Origin: a virus
DNA: 64,000 bases
Virus record (IMG/VR): IMGVR_UViG_3300027608_000014
Coordinates: 1 to 64,000 of that record
Strand: one strand, 5' to 3'
A program made the translations under genes and the position numbers. Below the pieces are notes generated by a model. The model worked only from the letters and a program-made list of their open reading frames with translations, ran no database searches and was not told the origin of the DNA. Every line of letters starts with the position of its first letter. The first letter of the stretch is position 1. Of this stretch, positions 1 to 7,707 are shown piece by piece.

Positions 1-2058
1 AGCGGCACTGGCAACGTAGCGATGACGGCAAGCCCGACGTTCACGGGAACACTTGCGGCTGCGGCAGTTACAGCGACGAGCCTCAATGGCATCACGATCA
101 CAGCGGCAGGCTCTGGCACGCTTACGATGGCCGGAAGTATCAACACTAGCAGCAGTGGTGGAGTAATAAACACTAGTGCTAACGGCGGCAACATCAATAC
201 TAACAGCAGCGGCGGTAACATCAACACAAGCGGCACTGGCGGAAGCATCAACACCGCCAACGGAGGCGGAGGTATTATTACTAGCGGCACCGGTAGCATC
301 GGCCTAGGAGTCACCGGCACGCGCACCACGCTCACCGGCACCGGATCAGGAAACGGCACTGTAAATCTGCCTAATCCAGTCAATGGAACGCTGACACTAG
401 CTTCGTTGACAGGAACGGAAACGCTAACAAACAAGACGCTGACCGCTCCGGTGCTAGGAGCAGCCACGGCGACTTCCATCAATGGTATCACGATCACGGC
501 ATCCGGAAACTCCGGCACGCTTACGATGGAAGGCGACATTAACACGGGCGGCCCTTATGGCGGTTACATCAGCACCACCAACAGCGGCGGAGACATCGAC
601 ACCAGCAGTAACGGCGGCAACATTTATACCGCTGGCAACGGAGGCAGCATTGACACCCACGACGGTGGTGGCAGCATCACCACCAGCGTTGGCGGAGGCA
701 GTATCTCAACCAATGGCACTGGCAGCATTGAGTTAGGAGTTACTGGAACGCGCACTATCTTTCGTGGAAATGCCGCCACCAACAACAAGACCATTGATCT
801 TCCCAACGTCACAGGCACCGTAGTCGTGACAGCAGCCACCAGCGCAACCGCCACACAAGCCTTGTTCGCACAGGCCACCGGATTCCCGGCTTATCGTGCA
901 ATTGCGGCGGGGGACTTGCCCGCAACCCTTACAAGCGGAACAGCCATCACAAACGCCGCGTTGACAACCCCGGTGCTGGGCACGCCATCAAGCGGCACGC
1001 TAACAAACTGCACTGGGCTCCCTGTTTCTGGTATCACAGCATCTACCACTACCGCAATTGGAGTTGGTTCAATCAACCTTGGCGACGTAAGCGACACGAC
1101 GATTTCCAGAGCTTCTGCTGGCGTAATCTCCGTCGAAGGCAAGACCATTCTTGACCAGACCAACACACTGGCTGGAATCACAAACAAGACGTTTGTTGCT
1201 CCGGAGCTGGGAGCAGCCACGGCGACTTCCATCAATGGCACCTTTATTGGTAGCTCGGCTAACGGCACTAGATTTGTCAGCATGGCAAGCAGTGTTTCCT
1301 ACATCAACCTTGAAGGGAATACTTCAGGAGGATATATTGACACATCTGCAACTGCAGGCGGGTCAGTATATTCGGGTGGATACATTAAAACAACAGGCGG
1401 CGTGACCAGCTTGGGCGGAAATATCAACACATCGGGTTCCGGTGCTAACGCTGGCGGAGACATCAACACCAGCGGCGGCGGCGGCAGCATCAACACCACA
1501 GGCAACGGCAGCATCGGCCTTGGCAGTGCCGCAAACCGCACCTATCTTGTCAGCACAGCAGGCAACAACGAAAAGACAGCCACCTTCCCTAACGTCAATG
1601 GCACCGTCGCAGTAGCAGCCACCAGCGCAACCGCCACGCAGGCGTTGTTCGCAACGGCGACAGCAGGCGCACCTGCCTATCGTGCGATAGAGGCAGGCGA
1701 CATTGCCGCCGCTTTGGCTACGCCGACAGCACCAACGGCTCGGGCGGCACTGACCGGAGTTATTAACGTCATCGCTTTCTCGACTGGAATAAAACAATCG
1801 GCCACGATGAGTGCGGCGGCGACAATTTCTAGCATCACTGGAGGCTCAGATGGAGCGACATTGGAGTTATGGGTTAAGGGCGGTGCCAGTGACTTTGTGC
1901 TTAAATGCACCCCTCCTTCCGCAAGTGACTCGCTGATCGACATGGTCACGACGGGCAAGACTATTACGGCAAACAAAATTTGGGTGTTGGGCTTCAAGTA
2001 TTTTGCTAACAGCACAACTCCCGGTTGGAAATTAGTTAGTTTAGTGGGAGGATTTTAG
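1..2058 (+). CDS. Tail fibre/adhesin protein, 5' end cut by window
   Basis: The frame is open to the first base of the window, so the Met at 22 is internal and the gene begins upstream. At least 678 residues are visible, almost all Gly, Asn, Thr, Ser and Ala. Two kinds of repeat alternate: a Gly-Gly-x-Ile-Asn-Thr rung (GGNINTSS-like), suggesting a beta-helix, and linker motifs common in phage fibres (TLTNKTLTAPVLGAATATS and FPAYRAIAAGDLPA), present two or three times each. The last ~100 residues (from about RAALTGVINV) are non-repetitive and may form the tip or trimerisation domain. Role inferred: host recognition. The stop is two bases before the next start, whose ribosome site lies inside this gene. 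The exact receptor cannot be told. Confidence 0.85.
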   Translation, partial: SGTGNVAMTASPTFTGTLAAAAVTATSLNGITITAAGSGTLTMAGSINTSSSGGVINTSANGGNINTNSSGGNINTSGTGGSINTANGGGGIITSGTGSIGLGVTGTRTTLTGTGSGNGTVNLPNPVNGTLTLASLTGTETLTNKTLTAPVLGAATATSINGITITASGNSGTLTMEGDINTGGPYGGYISTTNSGGDIDTSSNGGNIYTAGNGGSIDTHDGGGSITTSVGGGSISTNGTGSIELGVTGTRTIFRGNAATNNKTIDLPNVTGTVVVTAATSATATQALFAQATGFPAYRAIAAGDLPATLTSGTAITNAALTTPVLGTPSSGTLTNCTGLPVSGITASTTTAIGVGSINLGDVSDTTISRASAGVISVEGKTILDQTNTLAGITNKTFVAPELGAATATSINGTFIGSSANGTRFVSMASSVSYINLEGNTSGGYIDTSATAGGSVYSGGYIKTTGGVTSLGGNINTSGSGANAGGDINTSGGGGSINTTGNGSIGLGSAANRTYLVSTAGNNEKTATFPNVNGTVAVAATSATATQALFATATAGAPAYRAIEAGDIAAALATPTAPTARAALTGVINVIAFSTGIKQSATMSAAATISSITGGSDGATLELWVKGGASDFVLKCTPPSASDSLIDMVTTGKTITANKIWVLGFKYFANSTTPGWKLVSLVGGF
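2046..2052 (+). promoter_or_regulatory. Shine-Dalgarno site for the gene at 2060
   Basis: GGGAGGA ends 7 bases before the ATG at 2060 and overlaps the 3' end of the preceding gene. It is worth marking because most other genes here have no comparable site. Confidence 0.7.
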
Positions 2059-2059
2059 C

Positions 2060-2884
2060 ATGGCTATCTTTTACTGGAAAGGTGGCGATGAGGGGGGTTA
2101 TGACGCGTGGGACAACCAGTATAACTGGTTCAAGGATGAGGCGCTTACCATATCTGCCGACGCTTTTCCAAGTGGTAGCACGGACATTGCGGTGATTCCG
2201 GCTAGCGGCTCGCAGGCTAACATCTCAACTCTCGGAGCCAACCGCACCATTGCTGCGTTTATCGACTTGAATGACGGCACATACCGTTTTGAGGCCGTAG
2301 ATTTTACCCTAACGGTTGGTTCGGCGAGTTTTCTTGGGGCGAGCAGCAACAGTGCGGGCAAAATCACAGGTGGCTGCACGTTCAGTGGTGTTGGTTCCAA
2401 AAACCAGACTGGCGGCACCGTTACCGGGGGTTGTATTTTTGATGGGAGCAGCTACAGTGTTCGCAACTTAGGCACCGTCATCGGGGGCTGCATTTTTAGT
2501 GGAGAAAGTGGTGGTGCCGGAGGAACCATCACTGGCGATTGCCTTTTTAGTGGAAGCAGTGTCCGCAATGCTACAGGCATCATTACCGGTAATTGCATTT
2601 TTAGCGGGCTCAATGCCCGCACCAGTGGCGGCACCATTACCGGGGATTGTATTTTCAACTCAGGAGGCAGCAACAACGTCGGAACTGTTGTGGGAACTTG
2701 TGTTTTTAGTGGCACATCCGACGGCAACAGCGGCGGCACCATTACGGGTAACGCCATATTTCACACCGGAACGGGAATGAGTAACAGCGGCACCATCAGT
2801 GGCGTGCTCGTGCCCCTTGTTCCAATCACCAACACCGGAACGGCAGGCTCGCTGCCTATCGACGCACTCATCGCGGGAATTTAA
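2060..2884 (+). CDS. Beta-helix fibre/adhesin with cysteine ladder, copy 1
   Basis: 274 residues. The N-terminus MAIFYWKGG...W...YNWF resembles the W-x-G-G...W...N-W opening of some bacterial surface beta-helix proteins. From about residue 95 the protein is a series of rungs of 15-20 residues ending G-G/D/N-C-I/T/L-F-S-G (GGCTFSG, GGCIFDG, GGCIFSG, GDCLFSG, GNCIFSG, GDCIFNS, GTCVFSG, GNAIFHT), a pattern fitting a right-handed beta-helix with Cys stacked at one position. It is paralogous to the next gene. Start chosen from the Shine-Dalgarno site at 2046. Role inferred from the flanking fibre gene: virion surface or host binding. No enzymatic motif is seen. Confidence 0.85.
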   Translation: MAIFYWKGGDEGGYDAWDNQYNWFKDEALTISADAFPSGSTDIAVIPASGSQANISTLGANRTIAAFIDLNDGTYRFEAVDFTLTVGSASFLGASSNSAGKITGGCTFSGVGSKNQTGGTVTGGCIFDGSSYSVRNLGTVIGGCIFSGESGGAGGTITGDCLFSGSSVRNATGIITGNCIFSGLNARTSGGTITGDCIFNSGGSNNVGTVVGTCVFSGTSDGNSGGTITGNAIFHTGTGMSNSGTISGVLVPLVPITNTGTAGSLPIDALIAGI

Positions 2885-2896
2885 CTACTAAACCTT

Positions 2897-3706
2897 ATGG
2901 CTATTTTCTACTGGAAAGGCGGAGTCAGCGGTGCGTGGGCCACCGCTACTAACTGGTTCAAGGATGCGGCACTTACCGTAGCTGCCGGAGCTTTCCCAAA
3001 TGACAGTGCGGCCATCGTGGTTCTTACAAATAGCGCGTCGGCCAACATTACAACTTTCGGAGCCAGCCGCAGCATCGCGGCACTTATCGACTTTACTGCA
3101 TGGGACGATGTGGGTCGTCTTACCGCTACGGATTATACCCTCACGGTTGGTTCGGCAAGTTTTCTTGCGAATTACGCAGACAACGAGGTTAGTATCATAG
3201 GTAATTGCATTTTTAGCGGAGATGGTTGCTCCAATTCCGGCACTATCGTTGGTAACTGTATTTTTAGTAACGGGTCAACTAATGGCGGCGGCACCATTAC
3301 CGGGGACTGTATTTTTAACGGGGGCGGCTCTCACAATTATGGCACTATTAACGGCGATTGCATTTTTAGTGGGGGCAGCTGTCGCAACCAAACCGGAGCC
3401 ACTATCAACGGCAACTGTATTTTTAATAGCAGCAGCGGTCGAAACTACGGCACTATTAACGGTGATTGCATTTTTGCGTCAAGCACCCGCAACTTCACCA
3501 ACGGCATCGTCACTGGAACCTGTGTTTCCAAAAGTACTAGCAGTCATTTAAGCACCAGTACTGTAAGTGGAAACGCTATTTTTCACACCGCGACGGGGAT
3601 AGAAACCGCCATGACCATCACGGGTTCAATCGTGCCTCTCGTTCCCGTTATTGCTACCGGCACAATAGGTAAAAGGCCACTAGACGTACTTGGCGCAGGA
3701 ATTTAA
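2897..3706 (+). CDS. Beta-helix fibre/adhesin with cysteine ladder, copy 2
   Basis: 269 residues, a clear paralogue of the preceding protein: same MAIFYWKGG start, TNWFKDAALTVAAGAFP, the TLTVGSASFL strand, and a ladder of GNCIFSG, GNCIFSN, GDCIFNG, GDCIFSG, GNCIFNS, GDCIFAS and GTCVSKS rungs ending in GNAIFHT. The C-terminus (IVPLVPVIATGTIGKRPLDVLGAGI) aligns with that of copy 1. Twelve bases separate the genes and no Shine-Dalgarno site is seen. The pair probably arose by tandem duplication and may form two related surface proteins or a hetero-oligomer. Function beyond virion surface/adhesion is not visible. Confidence 0.85.
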   Translation: MAIFYWKGGVSGAWATATNWFKDAALTVAAGAFPNDSAAIVVLTNSASANITTFGASRSIAALIDFTAWDDVGRLTATDYTLTVGSASFLANYADNEVSIIGNCIFSGDGCSNSGTIVGNCIFSNGSTNGGGTITGDCIFNGGGSHNYGTINGDCIFSGGSCRNQTGATINGNCIFNSSSGRNYGTINGDCIFASSTRNFTNGIVTGTCVSKSTSSHLSTSTVSGNAIFHTATGIETAMTITGSIVPLVPVIATGTIGKRPLDVLGAGI

Positions 3707-3725
3707 CAACCAATAAAACAAAACT

Positions 3726-4097
3726 ATGAGCATCTTGAATCCACAACCCGAAGTCACTAAAGCCGAGCGCGTAAAGCGTCTCACCGATGACATCGTCGAA
3801 ACCCCGCGTGATACCGCCGAGCAGTTGTTCCAGCAGTGGGACCATGCTGTCCGTATGCTTTGGAGTACGCAGGGCGACATCACCCCTGCCGACAAGCTGG
3901 CGGCAATCGGCACCGATGCAGCGGAGCTAATTACAATGAGCCGCGCCCTGACGGTATTTCTCACCACGATCTGCACCGGTAAGCGGGACGATCTAGTGGC
4001 GAAAATCGACGCACGGCTAGCGACCATCCCGGCATTTACTACGAACAAGGACGGCACCGTGACTATCGACCCTGTGTCGCCTTTACAACAGGAGTAA
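3726..4097 (+). CDS. Conserved-looking helical protein of unknown function
   Basis: 123 residues, mostly predicted alpha-helix (two amphipathic stretches, about residues 10-55 and 60-105), then a short hydrophilic tail ending in SPLQQE. No recognised domain, signal peptide or membrane segment; a single Cys. It sits 20 bases after the fibre pair and before an Ala/Pro-rich protein. It could be a fibre chaperone or small virion protein, but nothing in the sequence proves this. Confidence 0.8.
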   Translation: MSILNPQPEVTKAERVKRLTDDIVETPRDTAEQLFQQWDHAVRMLWSTQGDITPADKLAAIGTDAAELITMSRALTVFLTTICTGKRDDLVAKIDARLATIPAFTTNKDGTVTIDPVSPLQQE

Positions 4098-4126
4098 CTC
4101 TCTAGTAATCTACCCAATCAATCTCT

Positions 4127-4540
4127 ATGACTCAACTATCACCTTTCGGACTAACTTTTGCTGCAGCCCTAACCAAGGTTGGATTCGTTCCTTCTCCGCA
4201 GGTACAGCAACAGCTTGAGGCTAAGCAAGCGCAGGAAGCGCCGCCACAGCCCCCAGCAGATCCAGCTGCAGCCGGTGCCCCTCCAGAGCAGGGCGCTCCG
4301 CCCCTAGCAACCCTAGAGGACGTAATGGCTGGTCTCGAGCAGCTTGCCCAAATGATCCAGCAGATCCCAAGTCAGGTAGCTACAGCTGCACTAGCAGGAG
4401 GAGAAGCCAAGAAGAAATCTCCAGCTGAGCGCATGGATGCGATCGAACAGCAACTCTCTCAGCTAACAGGAGGAGCCCCAGCCCCAGCCCCAGCGGCAGC
4501 TCCAGTAGATCCAGCCGCAGCCCCAGTAGCCCAGCCGTAA
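4127..4540 (+). CDS. Ala/Pro/Gln-rich low-complexity protein
   Basis: 137 residues. The first 22 residues are hydrophobic/amphipathic (MTQLSPFGLTFAAALTKVGF), then come Pro-Ala-Gln-rich linkers, a helical segment (about 65-110: LATLEDVMAGLEQLAQMIQQ, later MDAIEQQLSQL) and a PAPAPAAAPVDPAAAP tail. The composition resembles phage core or linker proteins. The stop is one base before the next ATG (TAA-T-ATG), so the two are probably co-translated. Its N-terminus recalls the head-targeting peptides further on (aromatic, Leu/Ala-rich, ending TKVG) but lacks a strict K-x-A. Function unknown. Confidence 0.75.
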   Translation: MTQLSPFGLTFAAALTKVGFVPSPQVQQQLEAKQAQEAPPQPPADPAAAGAPPEQGAPPLATLEDVMAGLEQLAQMIQQIPSQVATAALAGGEAKKKSPAERMDAIEQQLSQLTGGAPAPAPAAAPVDPAAAPVAQP

Positions 4541-4541
4541 T

Positions 4542-4817
4542 ATGGCTCCTCCAAATGAAGAACTTGCCGAGCTCCGTAGAGAGTGGAGGGAAATCGTATT
4601 GAAAGACCTTTCCGAACTTAAGCTTCTGGTCAAAGAGCTGTCTTCGCAAATTGTCGACGTGAAACTGACTTTTGCTCAGCAACACGAGTTGATAGATCTG
4701 AGGTTGCGCATCAGCAGCCTTGAGAGCTTTAAGGCTAAGATCATTGGAATCACTCTCGGCGCAAACGCAATCTTTGCTCTTCTTGCTTGGGTTACTATTC
4801 ATTTTCTTAATAAATGA
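4542..4817 (+). CDS. XhlA-like coiled-coil protein with C-terminal membrane anchor
   Basis: 91 residues. Residues 1-65 are charged heptad-like helix (ELAELRREWREIVLKDLSEL... LIDLRLRISSLESFK) and residues 68-88 form one hydrophobic segment (IIGITLGANAIFALLAWVTI) with a short FLNK tail. This matches the size and topology of XhlA/hemolysin-type accessory holins, which sit in the inner membrane and assist lysis. Family assignment is by architecture only. It overlaps the next gene by 4 bases (ATGA). Alternative: a tail-anchored virion or superinfection-exclusion protein. Confidence 0.75.
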   Translation: MAPPNEELAELRREWREIVLKDLSELKLLVKELSSQIVDVKLTFAQQHELIDLRLRISSLESFKAKIIGITLGANAIFALLAWVTIHFLNK

Positions 4818-4942
4818 AACAGCCGCGCAATGGCGGATGGAAAAGCATTATTGCAAGAGGCAGGCTGATTAAGGTAGAAAGTTGCTGCAAAAATAAAGTA
4901 TCAGGAGTCTGTTTTGAGGATGTCCTCAATGTACAAAAATGA
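4814..4942 (+). CDS. 42-residue basic Cys-containing protein
   Basis: Short ORF whose ATG overlaps the stop of the XhlA-like gene (ATGA) and whose own stop overlaps the next ATG in the same way. This double coupling is the main evidence that it is real. The product is basic at the N-terminus (MKQPRNGGWKSIIARGRLIK), has Cys at 24, 25 and 33, and ends in FEDVLNVQK. No family recognised. Given its place it could belong to a small lysis or host-takeover cassette, but this is a guess. Confidence 0.6.
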   Translation: MKQPRNGGWKSIIARGRLIKVESCCKNKVSGVCFEDVLNVQK

Positions 4943-5154
4943 GCATCATCGTCGCTTCTAGTCCACTAGGACCTCCACTTCTTGACACCAAGGACGCTAG
5001 TACGATCCTGGTCTATGACGGGGCAAACAAGCTGATCTACTTCCTGATCGTCCTGCCCAGCGGTCCTCATGAGGGGAACTTCATGACCTGTGACGCAAAG
5101 GATCCAAACTTTGTTAAGATCGCTCTGAACGCGGGGCTAAAATTGTTCAAATAA
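4939..5154 (+). CDS. Small protein of unknown function
   Basis: 71 residues (MSIIVASSPLGPPLLDTKDA...), overlapping the preceding 42-residue gene by 4 bases. The middle is beta-strand-like (STILVYDGANKLIYFLIVLP) and the tail helical (PNFVKIALNAGLKLFK). The hydrophobic run is short and contains Lys, so it is probably a core strand pair rather than a membrane segment. A promoter-like site and the next gene follow after 41 bases, so this may close a transcription unit. No family recognised. Confidence 0.7.
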   Translation: MSIIVASSPLGPPLLDTKDASTILVYDGANKLIYFLIVLPSGPHEGNFMTCDAKDPNFVKIALNAGLKLFK

Positions 5155-5160
5155 TTCTCC

Positions 5161-5189
5161 TTGCGGGAAGGAAGGGAAGGGCGTAATAT
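5161..5189 (+). promoter_or_regulatory. Candidate promoter, leaderless start at 5196
   Basis: TTGCGG (5161-5166), a 17-base spacer and TAATAT (5184-5189). With usual geometry the transcript would begin at the A of the ATG at 5196. Matches to the consensus are moderate (3/6 and 4/6). Confidence 0.35.
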
Positions 5190-5195
5190 GCGGGA

Positions 5196-5441
5196 ATGAA
5201 GATAAAGGAGATCACGCAGGCACCGCGCACCTTGATCAGTGAGGAGATAGATAAGCTCCCAAGTGACCAGGTGTATACAACAGAAGAGATTAGCAAAATG
5301 TTTAAAGTAGGTACGTCTACTCTTAGACATATGACTTCAGCCTTAAAAGATAATATCCATAAGGTGGGAACATTCAATAAGTGGGGAAGTAAAAAGGCGA
5401 TCAAGGCATTGATCCAACATCTATCCGGGGAGGTCAAGTAA
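5196..5441 (+). CDS. Small helix-turn-helix protein
   Basis: 81 residues. Residues 25-60 (DQVYTTEEISKMFKVGTSTLRHMTSALKD) read as a helix-turn-helix of the MerR/excisionase type: 'Y-T-T-E-E-I-S-K-M-F-K-V-G-T-S-T-L-R' aligns with the usual 'ysi.eia...gvs..tlr' pattern. The rest is basic, and the segment KWGSKKAIKALIQHL may be a second DNA-binding helix. Likely a sequence-specific DNA-binding regulator; target unknown. Its stop overlaps the next ATG by one base (TAATG). Preceded by a possible leaderless promoter. Confidence 0.7.
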   Translation: MKIKEITQAPRTLISEEIDKLPSDQVYTTEEISKMFKVGTSTLRHMTSALKDNIHKVGTFNKWGSKKAIKALIQHLSGEVK

Positions 5442-5599
5442 TGAGTACACATCAATGCAAGGGCAAAGGATGTGTCGAGATAATACCCAAAGGATGGGGA
5501 GATTTGTGTTCGTGTTGCTACTATGAGGGCATGAATCCCCAGGAGTTCAAAGCGTGGCTTGAGAATAAAAAGCAATCCCAGACACTATCTATCCAATGA
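5441..5599 (+). CDS. 52-residue Cys-rich miniprotein
   Basis: Too short to stand out by length, but its ATG overlaps the upstream stop (TAATG) and its stop overlaps the next ATG (ATGA). The product has Cys at 6, 11, 23, 25 and 26 in the pattern C-x4-C-x11-C-x-C-C followed by YYEGMNPQEFKAWLENKK. This suggests a small zinc-ribbon or knuckle joined to a helix. It may be a DNA- or protein-binding factor; no named family is recognised. Confidence 0.65.
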   Translation: MSTHQCKGKGCVEIIPKGWGDLCSCCYYEGMNPQEFKAWLENKKQSQTLSIQ

Positions 5600-5802
5600 A
5601 AGTCAAAGTAGGAGACGTCATTCATGACAGCGACGAAGAGCCCCTTATGGTTATTCTGTCACTAGCGGACAAGGAGAATATCAGCAACATGTTTCATGAC
5701 TGTACCAAATACGCAGCCTACCCCAACTGGTTCAAGTCACTAAGCAATAAGTGGATGGAGACAGAGCCAGCCACCGAAACACGGGAGGAGATCAAACAAT
5801 GA
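5596..5802 (+). CDS. Small paralogous protein, copy 1 (MKVKVGD family)
   Basis: 68 residues beginning MKVKVGDVIHDSDEEPLMVILSLADKENISNM. It shares its fold with the next gene product (MKVRIGDTTYDDIQHPIMLILTPQDKRNILHM): same Lys-Val-x-Val/Ile-Gly-Asp strand, Pro-hydrophobic-x-hydrophobic-Ile-Leu strand, Asp-Lys and Asn-Ile positions. Both overlap their upstream genes by ATGA. The pair must come from a tandem duplication. Function unknown. Confidence 0.75.
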   Translation: MKVKVGDVIHDSDEEPLMVILSLADKENISNMFHDCTKYAAYPNWFKSLSNKWMETEPATETREEIKQ

Positions 5803-5996
5803 AAGTACGTATCGGCGATACCACCTACGACGACATTCAGCATCCCATCATGCTCATCCTCACCCCGCAAGACAAACGCAACATCCTCCATATGCCACAG
5901 GGATCAAACAAATACATCAGTTGTCCAGGAGAACTCACCAAAGAAACCCAAGAGAATCTTGCAGCTTGGGCCAACTCCAGCGCAGTAAATCAGTAA
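5799..5996 (+). CDS. Small paralogous protein, copy 2 (MKVRIGD family)
   Basis: 65 residues. The start at 5799 is chosen because it overlaps the stop of copy 1 (ATGA) and aligns the MKVRIGD N-terminus with MKVKVGD; an upstream in-frame Met at 5751 lies inside copy 1. The middle (HPIMLILTPQDKRNILHMPQG) matches copy 1, while the C-terminus (SCPGELTKETQENLAAWANS) is a helix that has diverged. Ten bases, including a short repeated AGTAAATC, separate it from the phosphoesterase gene. Function unknown. Confidence 0.75.
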   Translation: MKVRIGDTTYDDIQHPIMLILTPQDKRNILHMPQGSNKYISCPGELTKETQENLAAWANSSAVNQ

Positions 5997-6006
5997 ATCA
6001 GCAATT

Positions 6007-7149
6007 ATGAAAGTTAAAGACATCGGTAAAGTAGCCACCACCACGCAGTTTGATAACAAGGGAGACAGCGGAGTCCTCACTTCTAAGTCTCACCTCATCA
6101 GCACGCTCGATCAACTCATTGCTCACTGCAAGATCGACCTCGAGAACTGGACCGTAGATCACTACATCGCCAACAGCTGGCAAGTAGGAGCCAGGATCGA
6201 TGGAGTCATCCTCGTCCAGCCCCTCTTCCAGATCAAGGCGTGGCTGAATCGCAACACCAAGAACGTCGCCTCCAAGGGGGTTGTTCAGTCATATATTGAG
6301 GATGCAAAGAAACATGCACCCAAGTACGCCAAGATCAACAGAGAGAAGGTCAAGGGAGACAAGCACTCTCTGTTCGTGTCTCTACCTGATGCCCACATCG
6401 GCAAGCTTGCCTGGTCCAAAGAGACCGGCGGTGCTGACTACGACATCGCTATTGCCAGCAAAGTGTTCATTGATGCCATCAAGGCATTGGTAGCGAGAAG
6501 TGCTGGATTCCAGTACGACGAGATTGTCTTCCCTGTGGGTAACGACTTTCTCCAGAGCGACAACTCTGAGAGCGAGACGACCTCTGGCACTAGAGTGGAC
6601 ACAGACGGTCGCTGGCAGAAAGCCCTGACTGAGGCTCGCAAAGTTCTCGTTGAGGCGATCGACTATCTCTCTGGTGTAGCGCCAGTCAAGGTGGTTGTCG
6701 TTTCAGGAAACCACGACATGCAGAGCATGTTTGGACTGGGAGAAGTACTCAGCGCTTGGTACCGGAATAGCAAGGATGTAACCGTGGACAACGCTCCAAC
6801 CCCTCGCAAGTACCACGAGTACGGCGACTGCCTGGTGATGTGGACGCACGGCAATCAAGAGAAGGCCGACAACCTCCCGTTGATTATGGCCACAGAGAAT
6901 CCTACCGCCTGGGGCAGAACGATCTATCGCGAAGTCCACACTGGTCACTTCCACACCAAGCGCTCCGTAAGGTTCCGTGATGTGGACGAGAAGAACGGTG
7001 TCCGAGTCAGAGTGATTCCTTCCCTTTCTCCTCCCGACTCCTGGCACAACCAGCACGGCTACTGGAACGTACGCGCTGCTGAGGCTTACGTGTATCACCG
7101 CAAGGATGGCTGCGTCGCCTCCTTTAGCTTCAACCTGGGGGTGAAGTAA
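6007..7149 (+). CDS. Calcineurin-like metallophosphoesterase
   Basis: 380 residues with the full set of binuclear-metal motifs of the calcineurin-like/SbcD-type superfamily: D128-x-H130, G178-N-D180, G234-N-H-D237, H281 in WTHGN, and G313-H-F-H316. The first ~100 residues lack metal motifs and look like a small helical domain (KSHLISTLDQLIAHCKIDLE... AWLNR) that could bind DNA. Such enzymes cleave phosphodiesters or phosphomonoesters; in phages similar proteins are often annotated as exonuclease/phosphoesterase. The substrate cannot be read from sequence. A 2-base gap joins it to the next gene. The region 100-120 is Lys-rich. Confidence 0.9.
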   Translation: MKVKDIGKVATTTQFDNKGDSGVLTSKSHLISTLDQLIAHCKIDLENWTVDHYIANSWQVGARIDGVILVQPLFQIKAWLNRNTKNVASKGVVQSYIEDAKKHAPKYAKINREKVKGDKHSLFVSLPDAHIGKLAWSKETGGADYDIAIASKVFIDAIKALVARSAGFQYDEIVFPVGNDFLQSDNSESETTSGTRVDTDGRWQKALTEARKVLVEAIDYLSGVAPVKVVVVSGNHDMQSMFGLGEVLSAWYRNSKDVTVDNAPTPRKYHEYGDCLVMWTHGNQEKADNLPLIMATENPTAWGRTIYREVHTGHFHTKRSVRFRDVDEKNGVRVRVIPSLSPPDSWHNQHGYWNVRAAEAYVYHRKDGCVASFSFNLGVK

Positions 7150-7151
7150 TT

Positions 7152-7667
7152 ATGGAACGTATCTCTGACAAGGTTCACGAACAAATCCTGCCAATTCTCA
7201 GCTTTGACCGTCGAAGGGCAGCCTGGAATACAGATTCAGCCCATCCATGTGGAGGTGAGGATCTTGACTTCAAATACTGTCTACAGACAAAAGAACAGAT
7301 AGAGAGCATGGGATGGAGATGTCTTAGAAAGGTCTCAGCATTTGAAGTCAAAGGCTGCGCCTATCACTACAAGAATCGCAAGCTAGAGTTTACTCTAATT
7401 GGAATCGCTCATCGTCTTCGACCTCATGATCCACAGGAGATCTATTTGTGGAATGAAGTCTTCAATCACATCTGTTGGATGTCAGGACGAACACCAATCA
7501 CTGAAATTCCGGAGCCGTCCATTGGCCTGCAGAGCTTCACTAAAGATGCTCCTAAGAATTGGAGACTGATTAAGGCACAGTCAGAGTGGGATAATAAGAC
7601 AGTAGAAATCGATCTGCCCGACGCCTCTGAGCCTGATTCGTTTGAGCAAGATCTAATCAATTGGTAA
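7152..7667 (+). CDS. Hypothetical protein, 171 residues
   Basis: Starts two bases after the phosphoesterase stop, with a Gly-rich GGGGGTGAAG stretch upstream that could act as a weak ribosome site. The protein is mixed alpha/beta, with Cys at about 33, 43, 57 and 68 and a Trp-rich second half (IYLWNEVFNHICWMSG; NWRLIKAQSEW), ending with an acidic tail (DASEPDSFEQDLINW). No signal peptide, membrane segment or known motif. The partner gene upstream suggests nucleic-acid metabolism. A strong terminator follows at 7732. Confidence 0.8.
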   Translation: MERISDKVHEQILPILSFDRRRAAWNTDSAHPCGGEDLDFKYCLQTKEQIESMGWRCLRKVSAFEVKGCAYHYKNRKLEFTLIGIAHRLRPHDPQEIYLWNEVFNHICWMSGRTPITEIPEPSIGLQSFTKDAPKNWRLIKAQSEWDNKTVEIDLPDASEPDSFEQDLINW

Positions 7668-7695
7668 TACACTTCCCAGGAAAACAAATCTTGAT

Positions 7696-7701
7696 TATAG
7701 T
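7696..7701 (+). promoter_or_regulatory. Candidate -10 box TATAGT before GTG 7708
   Basis: TATAGT ends exactly 6 bases before the GTG start at 7708, so a transcript from it would be leaderless. A terminator-like hairpin begins 24 bases inside that transcript. Confidence 0.35.
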
Positions 7702-7707
7702 CTGGTC

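Noticed and set aside
22-2058. Start of the first gene at ATG 22.
   Set aside because: The frame is open to base 1 and continues the repeat pattern upstream, so this is an internal Met of a truncated gene.
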